Shown here one piece after another: positions 7,369-16,097 of a stretch of 49,618 bases of DNA. A program made the translations under genes and the position numbers. Position 1 is the first letter of the stretch, and every line of letters begins with the position of its first letter. Below the pieces are notes generated by a model. The model saw only the letters and a list, made by a program, of their open reading frames with translations. It searched no databases and had not been told where the DNA came from. Origin of the DNA: Actinomycetes bacterium. GTDB taxonomy: Bacteria; Actinomycetota; Actinomycetes; Actinomycetales; Actinomycetaceae. The stretch covers positions 1-49,618 of the forward strand of contig JAEWEQ010000054.1 in the NCBI GenBank assembly GCA_023389315.1. The letters run 5' to 3'.

Positions 7369-8775
7369 ATGACAGCACAAATACAGCATCAAGAGTCGGC
7401 AACCTCTCGCCGCTACCAACATAAGATCTCAACTCTGGCCGGGGCTGGCATGTTTATTGACGGCTTCGACGTGTCGGTCATTGCGGTGGCACTGCCGGGC
7501 TTGAAACACGCGTGGGGCATCACTTCCCCACTGATCTCAGGCATCATCGCTTCGTCCGTCGTAGTGGGCATGTTCTTCGGAATGATGTACGGGGGCCTGC
7601 TGGTAGATAAGTTCGGACGCCGAAAAATGTACATGTTCGACCTGGTCGGCTTCGTCGTTTTCGCAGTCCTGGCGGCACTGACGCAAAACGTGTGGCAGCT
7701 TATCTTCACCCGCTTCGCCCTGGGTCTATTTATCGGCGCAGACTATCCGATTTCGTCTTCCATGACGGCTGAGTTCACTGCCCCGTGGCGGCGTGGACGC
7801 ATGATCATCTTCATGTCCCTGCTGTGGCAGTTGGGTTCCTTCACCGCCTACCTGTCTGGCATTGCGCTTTTTGATGCTGGCGATAACGCCTGGCGCTGGA
7901 TGCTTTTCCTGGGCGCCATCATCGCCGCTGTTGTGATCGTACTTCGCCACTCAGTTCCGGAATCTCCCCGCTGGCTTCGCGCGCAAGGTCGCGGCAAAGA
8001 AGCTGACGCGATCGAGGACGAGGTGCGTCGCAACTACGACTTCGAGATGGCCACCTCTGACACCAAAGCGCAGGCGAAAGGCCGCTGGATTGATTTGTTC
8101 TCTCCCCAATCGCTACGCGCCACCATCTTCTGTTCGATGTTCTGGTTTGCCTTCGGTGTCTCCTTCTATGGCATCCAGATGTATACACCCACCATTCTGG
8201 GCCCCTTTACCGAGGGTCGCCCACACTTGGCGTTCCTAGGTGCTGCTCTGATCGCGTTCCTTGGCGTGGTTGGCGCTGGCTTGGGCATGGTGACGGTTGA
8301 GAAGTTTGGACGCCGCAAACAAATCATTGTTTGCTTTGCCATCATGATCGCCGCGCTGGTGACCCTGGCACTGTGGGTTAATCCCCCACTCGTTCCACTA
8401 ATCGCACTGCTTTCCCTCACGATTCTGGCGGCTAACCTGGGTCCGGGCGTCTTGAACATGGTCTATCCCAATGAAATGTTCCCCACCCGCCTACGCGGCA
8501 CCGGCGTTGGATTTGCCGGTTCGTTCTCGCGCATCGGCTCGATCCTGGGCGTGCTAGTCTTCCCGCTGCTTGTTGATCGTTGGGGAATGAACAACGCAAC
8601 TTGGTTGTTCGCCGGCGTAGCTATCGTAGGCATCATCGTTTCCTACCTCTTGGCGCCTGAAACCAAGGGGCGTTCCATCGCCGAGGTCGATCAGCTGGCC
8701 GATAACGGTTGGCGCGATAAGTTCGGAAATCGCGTGTTCTACGGGACCTACGACGATCCGAATGCTCGAGTCTAA
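7369..8775 (+). CDS. Major facilitator transporter, sugar-porter-like
   Basis: A proton-coupled or facilitative solute carrier of 468 residues with 12 predicted helices. Helix 1 starts near residue 25 (LAGAGMFIDGFDVS). The inter-helix 2-3 motif DKFGRRKMY and its internal repeat EKFGRRKQ, together with PESPRWLR after helix 6 and PETKGRS near the C-terminus, are the signature set of the sugar porter family. Members of that family also carry inositol, aromatic acids or other organic solutes, so the substrate is open. A long hairpin terminator follows. Next to pdxS by divergence only; no functional link is evident. Confidence 0.88.
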   Translation: MTAQIQHQESATSRRYQHKISTLAGAGMFIDGFDVSVIAVALPGLKHAWGITSPLISGIIASSVVVGMFFGMMYGGLLVDKFGRRKMYMFDLVGFVVFAVLAALTQNVWQLIFTRFALGLFIGADYPISSSMTAEFTAPWRRGRMIIFMSLLWQLGSFTAYLSGIALFDAGDNAWRWMLFLGAIIAAVVIVLRHSVPESPRWLRAQGRGKEADAIEDEVRRNYDFEMATSDTKAQAKGRWIDLFSPQSLRATIFCSMFWFAFGVSFYGIQMYTPTILGPFTEGRPHLAFLGAALIAFLGVVGAGLGMVTVEKFGRRKQIIVCFAIMIAALVTLALWVNPPLVPLIALLSLTILAANLGPGVLNMVYPNEMFPTRLRGTGVGFAGSFSRIGSILGVLVFPLLVDRWGMNNATWLFAGVAIVGIIVSYLLAPETKGRSIAEVDQLADNGWRDKFGNRVFYGTYDDPNARV

Positions 8776-8779
8776 CGGT

Positions 8780-8812
8780 CTGGGGGTGAGGTTCTAGGTT
8801 CCTCACCCCCAG
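8780..8812 (+). terminator. Strong hairpin terminator after the MFS gene
   Basis: A 12-bp perfect stem (CTGGGGGTGAGG at 8780-8791, its complement at 8801-8812) with a 9-base loop, followed by TCATTT. Confidence 0.8.
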
Positions 8813-8873
8813 TCATTTCGCCCTCCACCGCCATTCCATCCATTAGTTTCATCGATACCCTCGGGAGTCTTCT

Positions 8874-9491
8874 GTGGATAATTTCTTCGCCACCACCACC
8901 GACGATGCCGCGGTTCAAGCTGGCCAGCTGCATTCGTATCTCCTGCCAAGTTTGCAGACCAAAACCGCATTGGCTGCTTATCTGGCGCCGCTTGGCCAGT
9001 TCGACTATTTAGCTCCTCAGCCGAGGGAGGCTCTCCATCTAACTGTCACGCGCTTCAAACAGGCTTCGACGGACTCGTTACCTGCAGCCATTGAGCAGTT
9101 GACCTCAGCTGCAGAAATCACCGCTCTGCCAGCTTTGCGCGGCACTTGGCAGGCACCGATTTGTGAGAATTCCTCGGTCATTATGCGCTGTACTCTGCCC
9201 GGTTTCGCTCAACTGTGCGAGGCTTCCGAGCGAGCTGCGAAGCGGGTACTGGGAGCGGACGCAGTGTGCTACCCCCGCCCCTACACTTCGCACCTGACCC
9301 TAGCGTATGGAGTATCCAGCGGTCCCGATGAGCCAGTTTTGGAATCCTTAGAAAATGTTAAAGCTGGCCTTGCCGAGGACGTTTCAGCAGATGAACTTTT
9401 CACCTCCTTAGCTTGGTGTATGGTGAAACAGAATCCACTTGCGGGCACCTATACTTTCCAGGTCCTCGGGGTCACGGAGTTTGCCCGCTAA
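8874..9491 (+). CDS. 2H phosphoesterase / 2'-5' RNA ligase-like protein
   Basis: A 205-residue cytoplasmic protein starting at a GTG with GGGAG about 7 bases upstream. It has the two HxTx motifs that define the 2H phosphoesterase superfamily: His55-Leu-Thr-Val and His140-Leu-Thr-Leu (in TSHLTLAYG), separated by about 85 residues as in the family. Relatives hydrolyse cyclic phosphodiesters or ligate RNA 2'-5' ends; the actual substrate here is unknown. There is no ATP-binding or transmembrane element. The downstream lipoprotein gene follows after 23 bases on the same strand, suggesting cotranscription. Confidence 0.75.
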   Translation: MDNFFATTTDDAAVQAGQLHSYLLPSLQTKTALAAYLAPLGQFDYLAPQPREALHLTVTRFKQASTDSLPAAIEQLTSAAEITALPALRGTWQAPICENSSVIMRCTLPGFAQLCEASERAAKRVLGADAVCYPRPYTSHLTLAYGVSSGPDEPVLESLENVKAGLAEDVSADELFTSLAWCMVKQNPLAGTYTFQVLGVTEFAR

Positions 9492-9514
9492 CAACGTAGT
9501 TTTAGGGAATTACG

Positions 9515-10381
9515 ATGTTCTCCTCTCCCCTCTCCTGCGCTTCAATTTCGCTTCGCAAACGACTCATTCCGGTAGCGGCAGTTACCGCCGCCCTCGCGCT
9601 CACAGGATGTGCCAGCCAAAACGAGCCGGCCGCGACAACGGCCCCCACGTCCTCGCAAGTCACTGCCGAGGCCTCCCCCACTGCCGCACCGACGCCCACT
9701 CTCGAGGCACTCGACGTGGATGGAATCTACGCGGATTTGGCGCGCGAGCTAATCGAAAACCCCGAGCAGCTATACACCTATTACGCCGCCTACTACCAGC
9801 AGCGCGAGGGCAAAGAGTACCGTCTGGATGGCAGCACATCGGACGGTGGGGGCTACGCTTATCCAATCGTCTCGACGCGATCGGGCGCCGGTACCTGGCG
9901 GTTTTGGCGTGACGCCCCCAAGGAGCAATGGGGGCAGCTGATGACCTACCACTGGGTTGAGCCCGGTCCGGAGGAGCAAAAGGTTCTGATCATTACTTTC
10001 CCTGAAAATATTTCCGAAGCCAGCAATTACGGGGCCGGTGCCGGGCATCCTCTCCAAGCCTGGTTCGCCATTGACCGGGAAGCTAAGAAACCTTACATGT
10101 TGCGCGTGAGCATGACCGATCCTGCCATCATTGACGGACACCTGGTTTACACGGAGATGATTGGCTCTGGCGGCAGCGGCGCACTAATGGAAGAGTTCAC
10201 CTACGCTGAGGACTCAGGTCGTTTCACTTCCACTATCAATGAGGTTCCAGTCGAGCAAGCTCCGGGCGGGAACTTACTTGAAATTAGATGGACCACCTCA
10301 ACTGGTAGCGAAGTGAGCTTTGGGCAAATCCGGGAGGAGGGGATGCACAGCGGGTCTGCCTTATCTGAGCTGGCGAAGTAG
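9515..10381 (+). CDS. Secreted lipoprotein, function unknown
   Basis: A 288-residue protein with an N-terminal basic stretch (RKR at 14-16), a hydrophobic core and the lipobox LTGC, putting the lipidated residue at Cys32. A Thr/Pro/Ala-rich linker (about residues 36-60) typical of cell-wall-spanning lipoproteins follows. The mature part is acidic and aromatic (LYTYYAAYY near 85-95) and includes AKKPYMLRVSMTDP. I do not recognise the fold. It probably sits on the outer face of the membrane. It ends 15 bases before the converging sulfatase pseudogene. Confidence 0.8.
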   Translation: MFSSPLSCASISLRKRLIPVAAVTAALALTGCASQNEPAATTAPTSSQVTAEASPTAAPTPTLEALDVDGIYADLARELIENPEQLYTYYAAYYQQREGKEYRLDGSTSDGGGYAYPIVSTRSGAGTWRFWRDAPKEQWGQLMTYHWVEPGPEEQKVLIITFPENISEASNYGAGAGHPLQAWFAIDREAKKPYMLRVSMTDPAIIDGHLVYTEMIGSGGSGALMEEFTYAEDSGRFTSTINEVPVEQAPGGNLLEIRWTTSTGSEVSFGQIREEGMHSGSALSELAK

Positions 10382-10395
10382 TCACCCGCAGCAGG

Positions 10396-10991
10396 TTACT
10401 TACTCCCCCGCCACCAGTACTGCCCGGAGTAGTCGGTATCTTCTTCGGCGAGGGCGGGGCGTGCCCATCCAGGTAGGCTTCGGCTTCTTCGGCGATCGCT
10501 TCGGTGAAGTAGCGTGGTTCGGTGGTGGGGTTACCGTCCTCGTCCCAAATGGGGGCGTGGTAGTAGGGGCCACCACCGAAACGGTGCGCGAACCAGTGGT
10601 TGAAACCGGGGGCGAGAGTTTGTGAGTCCCCCACGTGCCACTTGCCGATCATGGCGCAGTCGTATCCTCCGCTGGCGAGCACTTGGGGGAAGGTTAGTTG
10701 CGATTCAAGGAAAGTGTCTGGGTAGGCGCGCGGATGGTTGGTGCCGGTGAGGAAGTCGTGTACCCCGTGGGCGGAGGGCATCCTTCCGGTCAGCAGGGAC
10801 GCCTTCGCCGGGGAACACACCGGGGAGGCACAGTAGAAGGAGTCGAAACGGGTTCCTTCTTGTGCGAGTTTCGCCAGCTGCGGCATGTGTAGCTTAGGCA
10901 TGTTCCACGGAACTGCCCACGGTCCTTGGTCATCGGTACTGCCCACGGTCCTTGGTCATCGGTGACGATGAAAACCACGTTTGGTTGAATG
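10396..10991 (-). pseudogene. Decayed sulfatase gene (three independent lesions)
   Basis: Residues homologous to the start of the two intact sulfatases are visible, including VTDDQGPWAVP, FYCASPVCSPAK, SLLTGRMPSAHG, GKWHVGD and the GGPYYHAPIWDEDGNPTTEP block. Lesions: (1) an exact 26-bp tandem duplication at 10912-10937 and 10938-10963 shifts the frame just after residue 20; (2) the formylglycine motif reads CSPAK instead of CSPAR, losing the essential Arg; (3) homology stops after about 165 residues at a point where another frame continues into a plausible C-terminal tail (ALAEEDTDYSGQYWWRGSK, stop at 10396-10398), as expected after a large internal deletion. The expected start region reads ATT CAA CCA AAC, with an in-frame stop shortly upstream, so the start codon is also lost. 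No functional enzyme is possible. Confidence 0.88.
10912..10963. repeat. Exact 26-bp tandem duplication
   Basis: Two identical 26-base copies (10912-10937 and 10938-10963) within the 5' end of the sulfatase pseudogene. The length is not a multiple of three, so the duplication is a frameshift. The identity suggests a recent replication-slippage event. Confidence 0.95.
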
Positions 10992-11118
10992 CCTGAGCCT
11001 ATCTACCTATTCCATCCCTGCCCGCGGTATTAGCTTTCACTAGAACTAACGCGTGTGAATAGCGGGAAATACAATAGTTGTCGTTGTACCCCATTTCACC
11101 CCGGCGTTAAGGAAGACC

Positions 11119-12681
11119 ATGGGCACTTTTCCCTTGAAAGAAGAAGAATATTGGTGGGGAGGAACCATCGATGTGGGTGCAATTGCCCCCTATCGTGATA
11201 CGGCATTCCGAAGGAACCTGGCTGACCCAGGAAAACTCGCCGACGGGCAACCGTTCAGTTCCAGCCAAAGTGCCCCGATCTTGGTATCAACGCAGGGACG
11301 GACTGTAACTAGCGCCGAACCATTCGCGTATTCATTCAACTCCGCAGGTATGGAGGTAGAAGATATCGCTGAGTTAGCGCATCCCGGTGACAACTTGGCG
11401 CAGGCGTACCGAGCCGCTATGCGCGAGCACTTCCCTCCTTCGGGTTCTCACCCGGCGTTGGATTTGATGGAAAATCCGCAGTACAACACCTGGATTGAGA
11501 TGCCCTACGTCCCCACCCAGGAAAACGTGCTGGCATACGTGGATTCGATCCTCGAGGCCGGTCTGCCACCGGGCGTGCTGTTCATTGACGATAACTGGGC
11601 ACCCGATTACGGGGATTGGGTTTTTGACTCCCGTCGTTTCCCCGATCCCAAGCAGATGCTGGCCCAACTGCATGAGCGTGGATTCTGTGTGGTGCTGTGG
11701 CTGGTTCCCTTCATCAGCCCTGACTCCGCGCAGTTCCGCGAGCTTGAACGTGCCGGCTTCCTGCTGCGCAACGAGGACGGTGACACCGCTATCCGCCGCT
11801 GGTGGAACGGATTCTCCGCCGTCCTAGACATCACCAACCCGCAAGCCGCCAAGTGGCTGCGCGATCGGCTCGATGCCTTGATGGAACTCGGTGTTGACGG
11901 TTTCAAGTACGATGCCGGCGACGTTGGTTTCTACCGTCCGGGGGACCAAAGCTACGCGGGTGCCAGCCCGGTGGAGCACTGCCAGGCGTGGGCCGAGTTT
12001 GGCCTAGCCACACCCTTTAATGAGTACCGAGCTTGTTGGAAACTCGGTGGCCAAGCATTGGGTCAGCGGCTGCGCGACAAGCCCGCCGAGTGGGGGCCAG
12101 TTGGCATTGAATCCCTGGTGCCGGAGGTATTGGGACAGGCCATGATCGGCCATTTCTATACCTGCCCCGACATGATCGGTGGGGGCGAAGTCTCTTCCTG
12201 CTCCGCCCAGTCCAGTATTGATCAGGAGTTCGTGGTGCGCTACGCCCAGGTGGCTGCTTTGATGCCGATGATGCAGTTCTCCATGAACCCCGCACGCATT
12301 CTCGATGCTGAACATCTGCAGATAGTGCGCGACCTACTAAAGCTACGCGCCCAGTTCACGCCGCTCATCTTGGATCTAGCTAAGCAAGCGTCACAGACCG
12401 GCGAGCCGATCATACGCCCCATGGCGTTCCACTGCACCGACCCGCAAGCAGCCCCGGTCAACGACCAGTTTTTCCTCGGTCCTGATGTAGTTGTAGCCCC
12501 CCAGGTCAAACCGGGAGCCACCTCTCGTCGGGTTTTCTTACCGGCTGGCAGCTGGGTTAGTGACAGCGACGAAACCGTGGAGGTTTCCGGCTCTAACCAA
12601 GGTGGCATGGCTGACAGCGGCGAATGGATCGAGGTAGATACCCCACTTGCGCGGCTACCGTACTTCCGTCGCCAACGTTAA
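11119..12681 (+). CDS. Glycoside hydrolase family 31, short MYORG-like type
   Basis: A 520-residue glycosidase without a signal peptide, so probably acting on imported oligosaccharides. The barrel opens with NPQYNTWIEMPYVPTQENV. FIDDNWAPDYGDW follows, and GVDGFKYDAGD carries the predicted nucleophile Asp265. The C-terminal beta domain contains DQFFLGPDVVVAPQ, a typical GH31 element. The KYDAGD signature and the absence of the long N-terminal beta domain resemble the group that includes animal MYORG and bacterial alpha-galactosidase-like enzymes; specificity is inference. The ATG has AAGGAAG about 7 bases upstream and a TACAAT -10-like hexamer at 11070-11075. It faces the sulfatase/ABC operon tail to tail and probably belongs to the same catabolic unit. 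Confidence 0.87.
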   Translation: MGTFPLKEEEYWWGGTIDVGAIAPYRDTAFRRNLADPGKLADGQPFSSSQSAPILVSTQGRTVTSAEPFAYSFNSAGMEVEDIAELAHPGDNLAQAYRAAMREHFPPSGSHPALDLMENPQYNTWIEMPYVPTQENVLAYVDSILEAGLPPGVLFIDDNWAPDYGDWVFDSRRFPDPKQMLAQLHERGFCVVLWLVPFISPDSAQFRELERAGFLLRNEDGDTAIRRWWNGFSAVLDITNPQAAKWLRDRLDALMELGVDGFKYDAGDVGFYRPGDQSYAGASPVEHCQAWAEFGLATPFNEYRACWKLGGQALGQRLRDKPAEWGPVGIESLVPEVLGQAMIGHFYTCPDMIGGGEVSSCSAQSSIDQEFVVRYAQVAALMPMMQFSMNPARILDAEHLQIVRDLLKLRAQFTPLILDLAKQASQTGEPIIRPMAFHCTDPQAAPVNDQFFLGPDVVVAPQVKPGATSRRVFLPAGSWVSDSDETVEVSGSNQGGMADSGEWIEVDTPLARLPYFRRQR

Positions 12682-12797
12682 AGCTCCAAACACAAACTAG
12701 CTGCGAGCGCGAACAGCTTTCCGGTGGTTGGCGACCAAATCGCGCGCGACCCGCGCCAACCCCAGCAAGCGCCGGCAACCCCGCGGCGCAAACAAGA

Positions 12798-12835
12798 GAT
12801 TGGCCGTTGGGAGGAGAACATCCCAACGGCCAATC
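12798..12835. terminator. Bidirectional hairpin between GH31 and sulfatase genes
   Basis: A 15-bp perfect stem (12798-12812 with 12821-12835, core TTGGCCGTTGGGA) and an 8-base loop between two convergent genes. It can serve both strands; U-tracts are absent. Confidence 0.8.
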
Positions 12836-12862
12836 GCCCATATGTCGCTTCTGGGCTTACTC

Positions 12863-14290
12863 TCACCTCACGCCATCGAGATTTTCACCAGAGTCAACGT
12901 AGCGTTGCGGTTCATCGCGCCTCCAAGTGGGATGCAGCTGCCCGAACCCGGTGACCGGCTGGTCGTAGCCGCGGTGCTGCTTGGTTTCGTGCGCCTCGAA
13001 CCACTCCCGCAAGGTGGCGCAAAGCTCTGCCCGCACACTTGCTAACTCCTCTACCTGAGCTAAGTTCTCCCTCTCCTGCGGGTCTTGCACCAGGTTGTAA
13101 AGTTCGGTGGGGCCGTCGAAGCGCTCCACGTATTTCCACTCTTCCGTGCGCACCATCCGCCCGCCACCGTACTCGTCATAGACCACTACTGGCCCAGATT
13201 CCCACTGCCCGTCACGCAACAAGGGCGCGAACGACTTCCCGGCGCGCAACGGGTCAGCTGGCAGCGGCACGCCCGCCAACTCGCACACCGTGGGGAAGAA
13301 GGAAACCGCGGAGATGTGATCGTAAACTTTACGTGGCGACGCCTGCTGCGCAAGCTTTGGCGGCAGGTAGACCACGAAGGGAACCTTAATGGAGTTTTCC
13401 CAGAAGTTGAGCGGGAAAGTCCCGTTTCCCTTGCCCCACACTCCGTGGTGTCCGCAGGAAAACCCGTTGTCAGCCATAAAAAAGATAATGGTGTTGTCCG
13501 CCAAGTTCTTCTGCTCGAGGGCGTCCCTGACCTTCCCGATTAAACGATCCACCCCGGTGAGGGAGGCACAGTACCCGCGCAAACTCGTCTCCGGATCAGC
13601 GAAGGCATGTTCGAAGTCAGCTTTGCGCGGTTGCGTCCAAGGATGGCGAGGTTCGCGCGGCACGGAGGGGAACTGGCAGTCCTCATAGAGGGCCAGAAGA
13701 TCGTCAGGGTGTTCTTCACTCCCCCACGGGTCGTGTGGAGCGGTGGTCGCCACCTGCAAGTAGAACGGTGTGTCCGGGTCCTGCTGGTTGATGAACTCCA
13801 CCGCGTGGTCACTCACCGCGTCGGTGAAGTACTGCGGTTCGTCTGTTTCCTCCCCGTCCTCCCAAATCGGCGCATCGTAGTACGGGCCACCCCCGTACCG
13901 GTGGGCGTACCAGTAGGAAAATCCGGGAGCTGGTTCCCGAGCGTCCCCCACATGCCACTTGCCACTCAGCCCACAGCGGTATCCACTGCCGGCGAGGGCT
14001 GCGGGCAGGGTGAGGACTTCATCTAAGTACCGGTCGGGGTAGGCCTGCGGGGCGCGAGTACCCACTAACCAGTCGTGGATACCGTGGGCGGACGGCATCC
14101 GCCCCGTAAGCAGGGATCCGCGTGCCGGGGAGCAAACCGGCGAAGCGCAGTAGAAGTTATCGAAGATAGTTCCCTGCGCCGCCAGTTCACCCAGGTTCGG
14201 CATGACCAGTTCCGGCATTTTCCACGGCACCGCCCACGGGCCCTGGTCATCGGTGAGGATGAAGACGAAGTTTGGTAGTTTTCCACTCAT
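12863..14290 (-). CDS. Type I sulfatase, last gene of the sugar ABC operon
   Basis: A 475-residue cytoplasmic sulfatase. The ATG at 14288-14290 overlaps the stop of the upstream permease (ATGA), which fixes the start and implies translational coupling. Asp14-Asp15 (FVFILTDDQG) bind metal, Cys53 in CSPAR is the formylglycine precursor, and SLLTGRMPSAHG, GKWHVGD, TAPHDPW and MADNGFSCGHHG complete the family set. It aligns along its full length with the sulfatase at 4010. No signal peptide. Being translationally coupled to the importer indicates that the transported ligand is itself a sulfated sugar, desulfated after uptake. Maturation needs a formylglycine-generating enzyme or anaerobic maturase, encoded elsewhere. 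Confidence 0.95.
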   Translation of the reverse strand: MSGKLPNFVFILTDDQGPWAVPWKMPELVMPNLGELAAQGTIFDNFYCASPVCSPARGSLLTGRMPSAHGIHDWLVGTRAPQAYPDRYLDEVLTLPAALAGSGYRCGLSGKWHVGDAREPAPGFSYWYAHRYGGGPYYDAPIWEDGEETDEPQYFTDAVSDHAVEFINQQDPDTPFYLQVATTAPHDPWGSEEHPDDLLALYEDCQFPSVPREPRHPWTQPRKADFEHAFADPETSLRGYCASLTGVDRLIGKVRDALEQKNLADNTIIFFMADNGFSCGHHGVWGKGNGTFPLNFWENSIKVPFVVYLPPKLAQQASPRKVYDHISAVSFFPTVCELAGVPLPADPLRAGKSFAPLLRDGQWESGPVVVYDEYGGGRMVRTEEWKYVERFDGPTELYNLVQDPQERENLAQVEELASVRAELCATLREWFEAHETKQHRGYDQPVTGFGQLHPTWRRDEPQRYVDSGENLDGVR

Positions 14291-15159
14291 TGCTTCACCG
14301 CCCCAGCGGAGATCCCGTCGGTAAAGAACCGCTGACCGTACAGGAAGATCAGCACGATGGGGATGGTCATGAGCAGTACCGCCGCCATCAGCAGGTTCCA
14401 CTGCGTGGAGTTCTCCTGATAGAACACTGCCAAACCAAGCTGCAAGGTACGCATCTCGTTGGATTTAACGGTCACCAACGGCCACAGGAAGTCGTTCCAC
14501 GCACTTTGGAACGCCAAGACCGTGACCACGGAAACTGCCGGCAACGCTAGGGGGGTGTAAATCTGAGCGAAGATGCGGAACTCACCGGCCCCATCCACGC
14601 GCGCCGATTGCCCCAACTCATCGGGCAGATCCAGGTAGAACTGCCGCATGAGGAAAATCCCCAGGGCGGATGCCAAGTGCGGCAAGATCATCGCGGTGTA
14701 AGTGTCCAGCAGACCCGCTCCACCGGACCCGAAGATGTCGTTTCCCCCCACCAATGGAATGTGGGTGAGGATAACGAACAGGGGAACCATGATCACTTCC
14801 GGGGGGATCACCAGCAGCGCGATGAGCCCGAACATGATGTACTGACTGCCGCGGATCGGCATTTTCGCGAGGGCGTACCCAGCCATACATGACAAGATCA
14901 CCTGGCAAACGGTGGATATCAAGGTCACGATGGTGGAGTTTAGGAAGAACAGCGGGAAGTCAGATGCTTGCATTGACTCCGCGAAGTTCGACCACGCTAG
15001 GTACGAAGGCATTCCGGTAGCCGTGTTCTCACCCTTAGGTGTGAGAGCCACCAGGATGATGTAGAGCATCGGAATCAAGTACAACGCGGTGACAACCAGG
15101 GCCAACAGGTGCAAGGTTGAGGAGCGCGCGAATTTTCGAGCGGAGAATTGTTGCTTCAT
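14287..15159 (-). CDS. Carbohydrate ABC transporter permease (MalG type)
   Basis: A 290-residue inner-membrane permease with six predicted helices, the first at about residues 15-40. The cytoplasmic EAA loop reads ELGQSARVDGAGEFRIFAQIYTPLA in part (the G at VDGAG is the conserved glycine that contacts the ATPase). The C-terminus ends in RFFTDGISAGAVKQ, the usual MalG-family tail. Its ATG overlaps the stop of the first permease by 4 bases. No ATPase gene is in the operon, so a shared MsiK-type ATPase encoded elsewhere probably energises it, as is common for actinobacterial sugar importers. Confidence 0.93.
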   Translation of the reverse strand: MKQQFSARKFARSSTLHLLALVVTALYLIPMLYIILVALTPKGENTATGMPSYLAWSNFAESMQASDFPLFFLNSTIVTLISTVCQVILSCMAGYALAKMPIRGSQYIMFGLIALLVIPPEVIMVPLFVILTHIPLVGGNDIFGSGGAGLLDTYTAMILPHLASALGIFLMRQFYLDLPDELGQSARVDGAGEFRIFAQIYTPLALPAVSVVTVLAFQSAWNDFLWPLVTVKSNEMRTLQLGLAVFYQENSTQWNLLMAAVLLMTIPIVLIFLYGQRFFTDGISAGAVKQ

Positions 15160-16094
15160 TTCACGGCCTCCTTTTGCGCTACGCTCGCGCCTGCCGCGGC
15201 CTTGCGGTCTTTAACGGTCTGCACGATCTTCGCTGGCAGGCCAAATAGCACCACGATCAGCAGCAAGAACATGGCAACGGCACTGGCACGACCAATGTCT
15301 AGGTTGGTGAAAGCCGACTCATACATTTCGTAAACCAAGGTGCGGGTGGCGTTGTCGGGACCGCCGGAAGTCATCACGTAGGCCTGGGTGAACATCTGCA
15401 GACCGCCCATGAACCAGGTGACACCAACGAAGAGCAAGGGGTTGCGCATTTGCGGAATGGTGACGTGGATGAGGCGACGGAAAGCCCCCGCGCCATCAAT
15501 CTGCGCCGCTTCCAGCAGCTCCGGCGGAATGGCTTTGAACCCTGCCAGCAAGATGATCATGAAGTAACCCATGTTGCGCCACAACGACATCGCCATGATG
15601 GAGGGCATCGCCAGGGAAGTGTCGGTGAGGAAGTTTATCCGCTCCATCCCCATGGCTTGCAAAACCCCGTTCAGCGGCCCGTTGAAGGGGTCATACAGGA
15701 AGCTCCACAGCAGGGCCACAATCACGTAAGACATGGCTTGCGGCAAGTAGATGGTGGTACGCATCAAGGCGTTGCCGTGCAGGGCCTGGTTGAACAGCAT
15801 GGCCACGAAGAACGCCACCACGATGCCGATGAGCACTTGACCGATGGCGAAGAAGAAGGTGTTGCCTACGACCTTGAAGAAGATCGGGTCAGTGAACAGA
15901 TCGACGTAGTTTTCAAACCCCACCCAGGTGGGCGGGTTGATCAAGTCATAGCGCGTGAATGAGAGGAAAAAGGCGACTATTAGAGGGATAACTATCATCA
16001 GCCCGATAACCGCCAACGCCGGTGCAGCGAGGAGGTTTCCCATGCGCCGGCGATGGTGGTGGGCCGCAGATAGTGCTGCGGTTTGGGATGACAT
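15156..16094 (-). CDS. Carbohydrate ABC transporter permease (MalF/UgpA type)
   Basis: A 312-residue permease with a cytoplasmic N-terminus (HHHRRR), a first helix near residues 18-45 and the periplasmic-side motif WVGFENYVDLFTDP. The EAA loop includes ELLEAAQIDGAGAFRRLIHV. It pairs with the MalG-type permease downstream to form the transmembrane channel. It starts 3 bases after the binding-protein gene stop and overlaps the next gene by 4 bases, a tight operon arrangement. Substrate is inferred from the sulfatase at the operon end. Confidence 0.93.
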   Translation of the reverse strand: MSSQTAALSAAHHHRRRMGNLLAAPALAVIGLMIVIPLIVAFFLSFTRYDLINPPTWVGFENYVDLFTDPIFFKVVGNTFFFAIGQVLIGIVVAFFVAMLFNQALHGNALMRTTIYLPQAMSYVIVALLWSFLYDPFNGPLNGVLQAMGMERINFLTDTSLAMPSIMAMSLWRNMGYFMIILLAGFKAIPPELLEAAQIDGAGAFRRLIHVTIPQMRNPLLFVGVTWFMGGLQMFTQAYVMTSGGPDNATRTLVYEMYESAFTNLDIGRASAVAMFLLLIVVLFGLPAKIVQTVKDRKAAAGASVAQKEAVK

Positions 16095-16097
16095 GTG

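Noticed and set aside
10284..10395. Extension of the sulfatase pseudogene frame to 10284
   Set aside because: Beyond about 10440 this frame no longer matches sulfatases and it overlaps the lipoprotein gene antisense; the plausible tail ends at 10396 in another frame.
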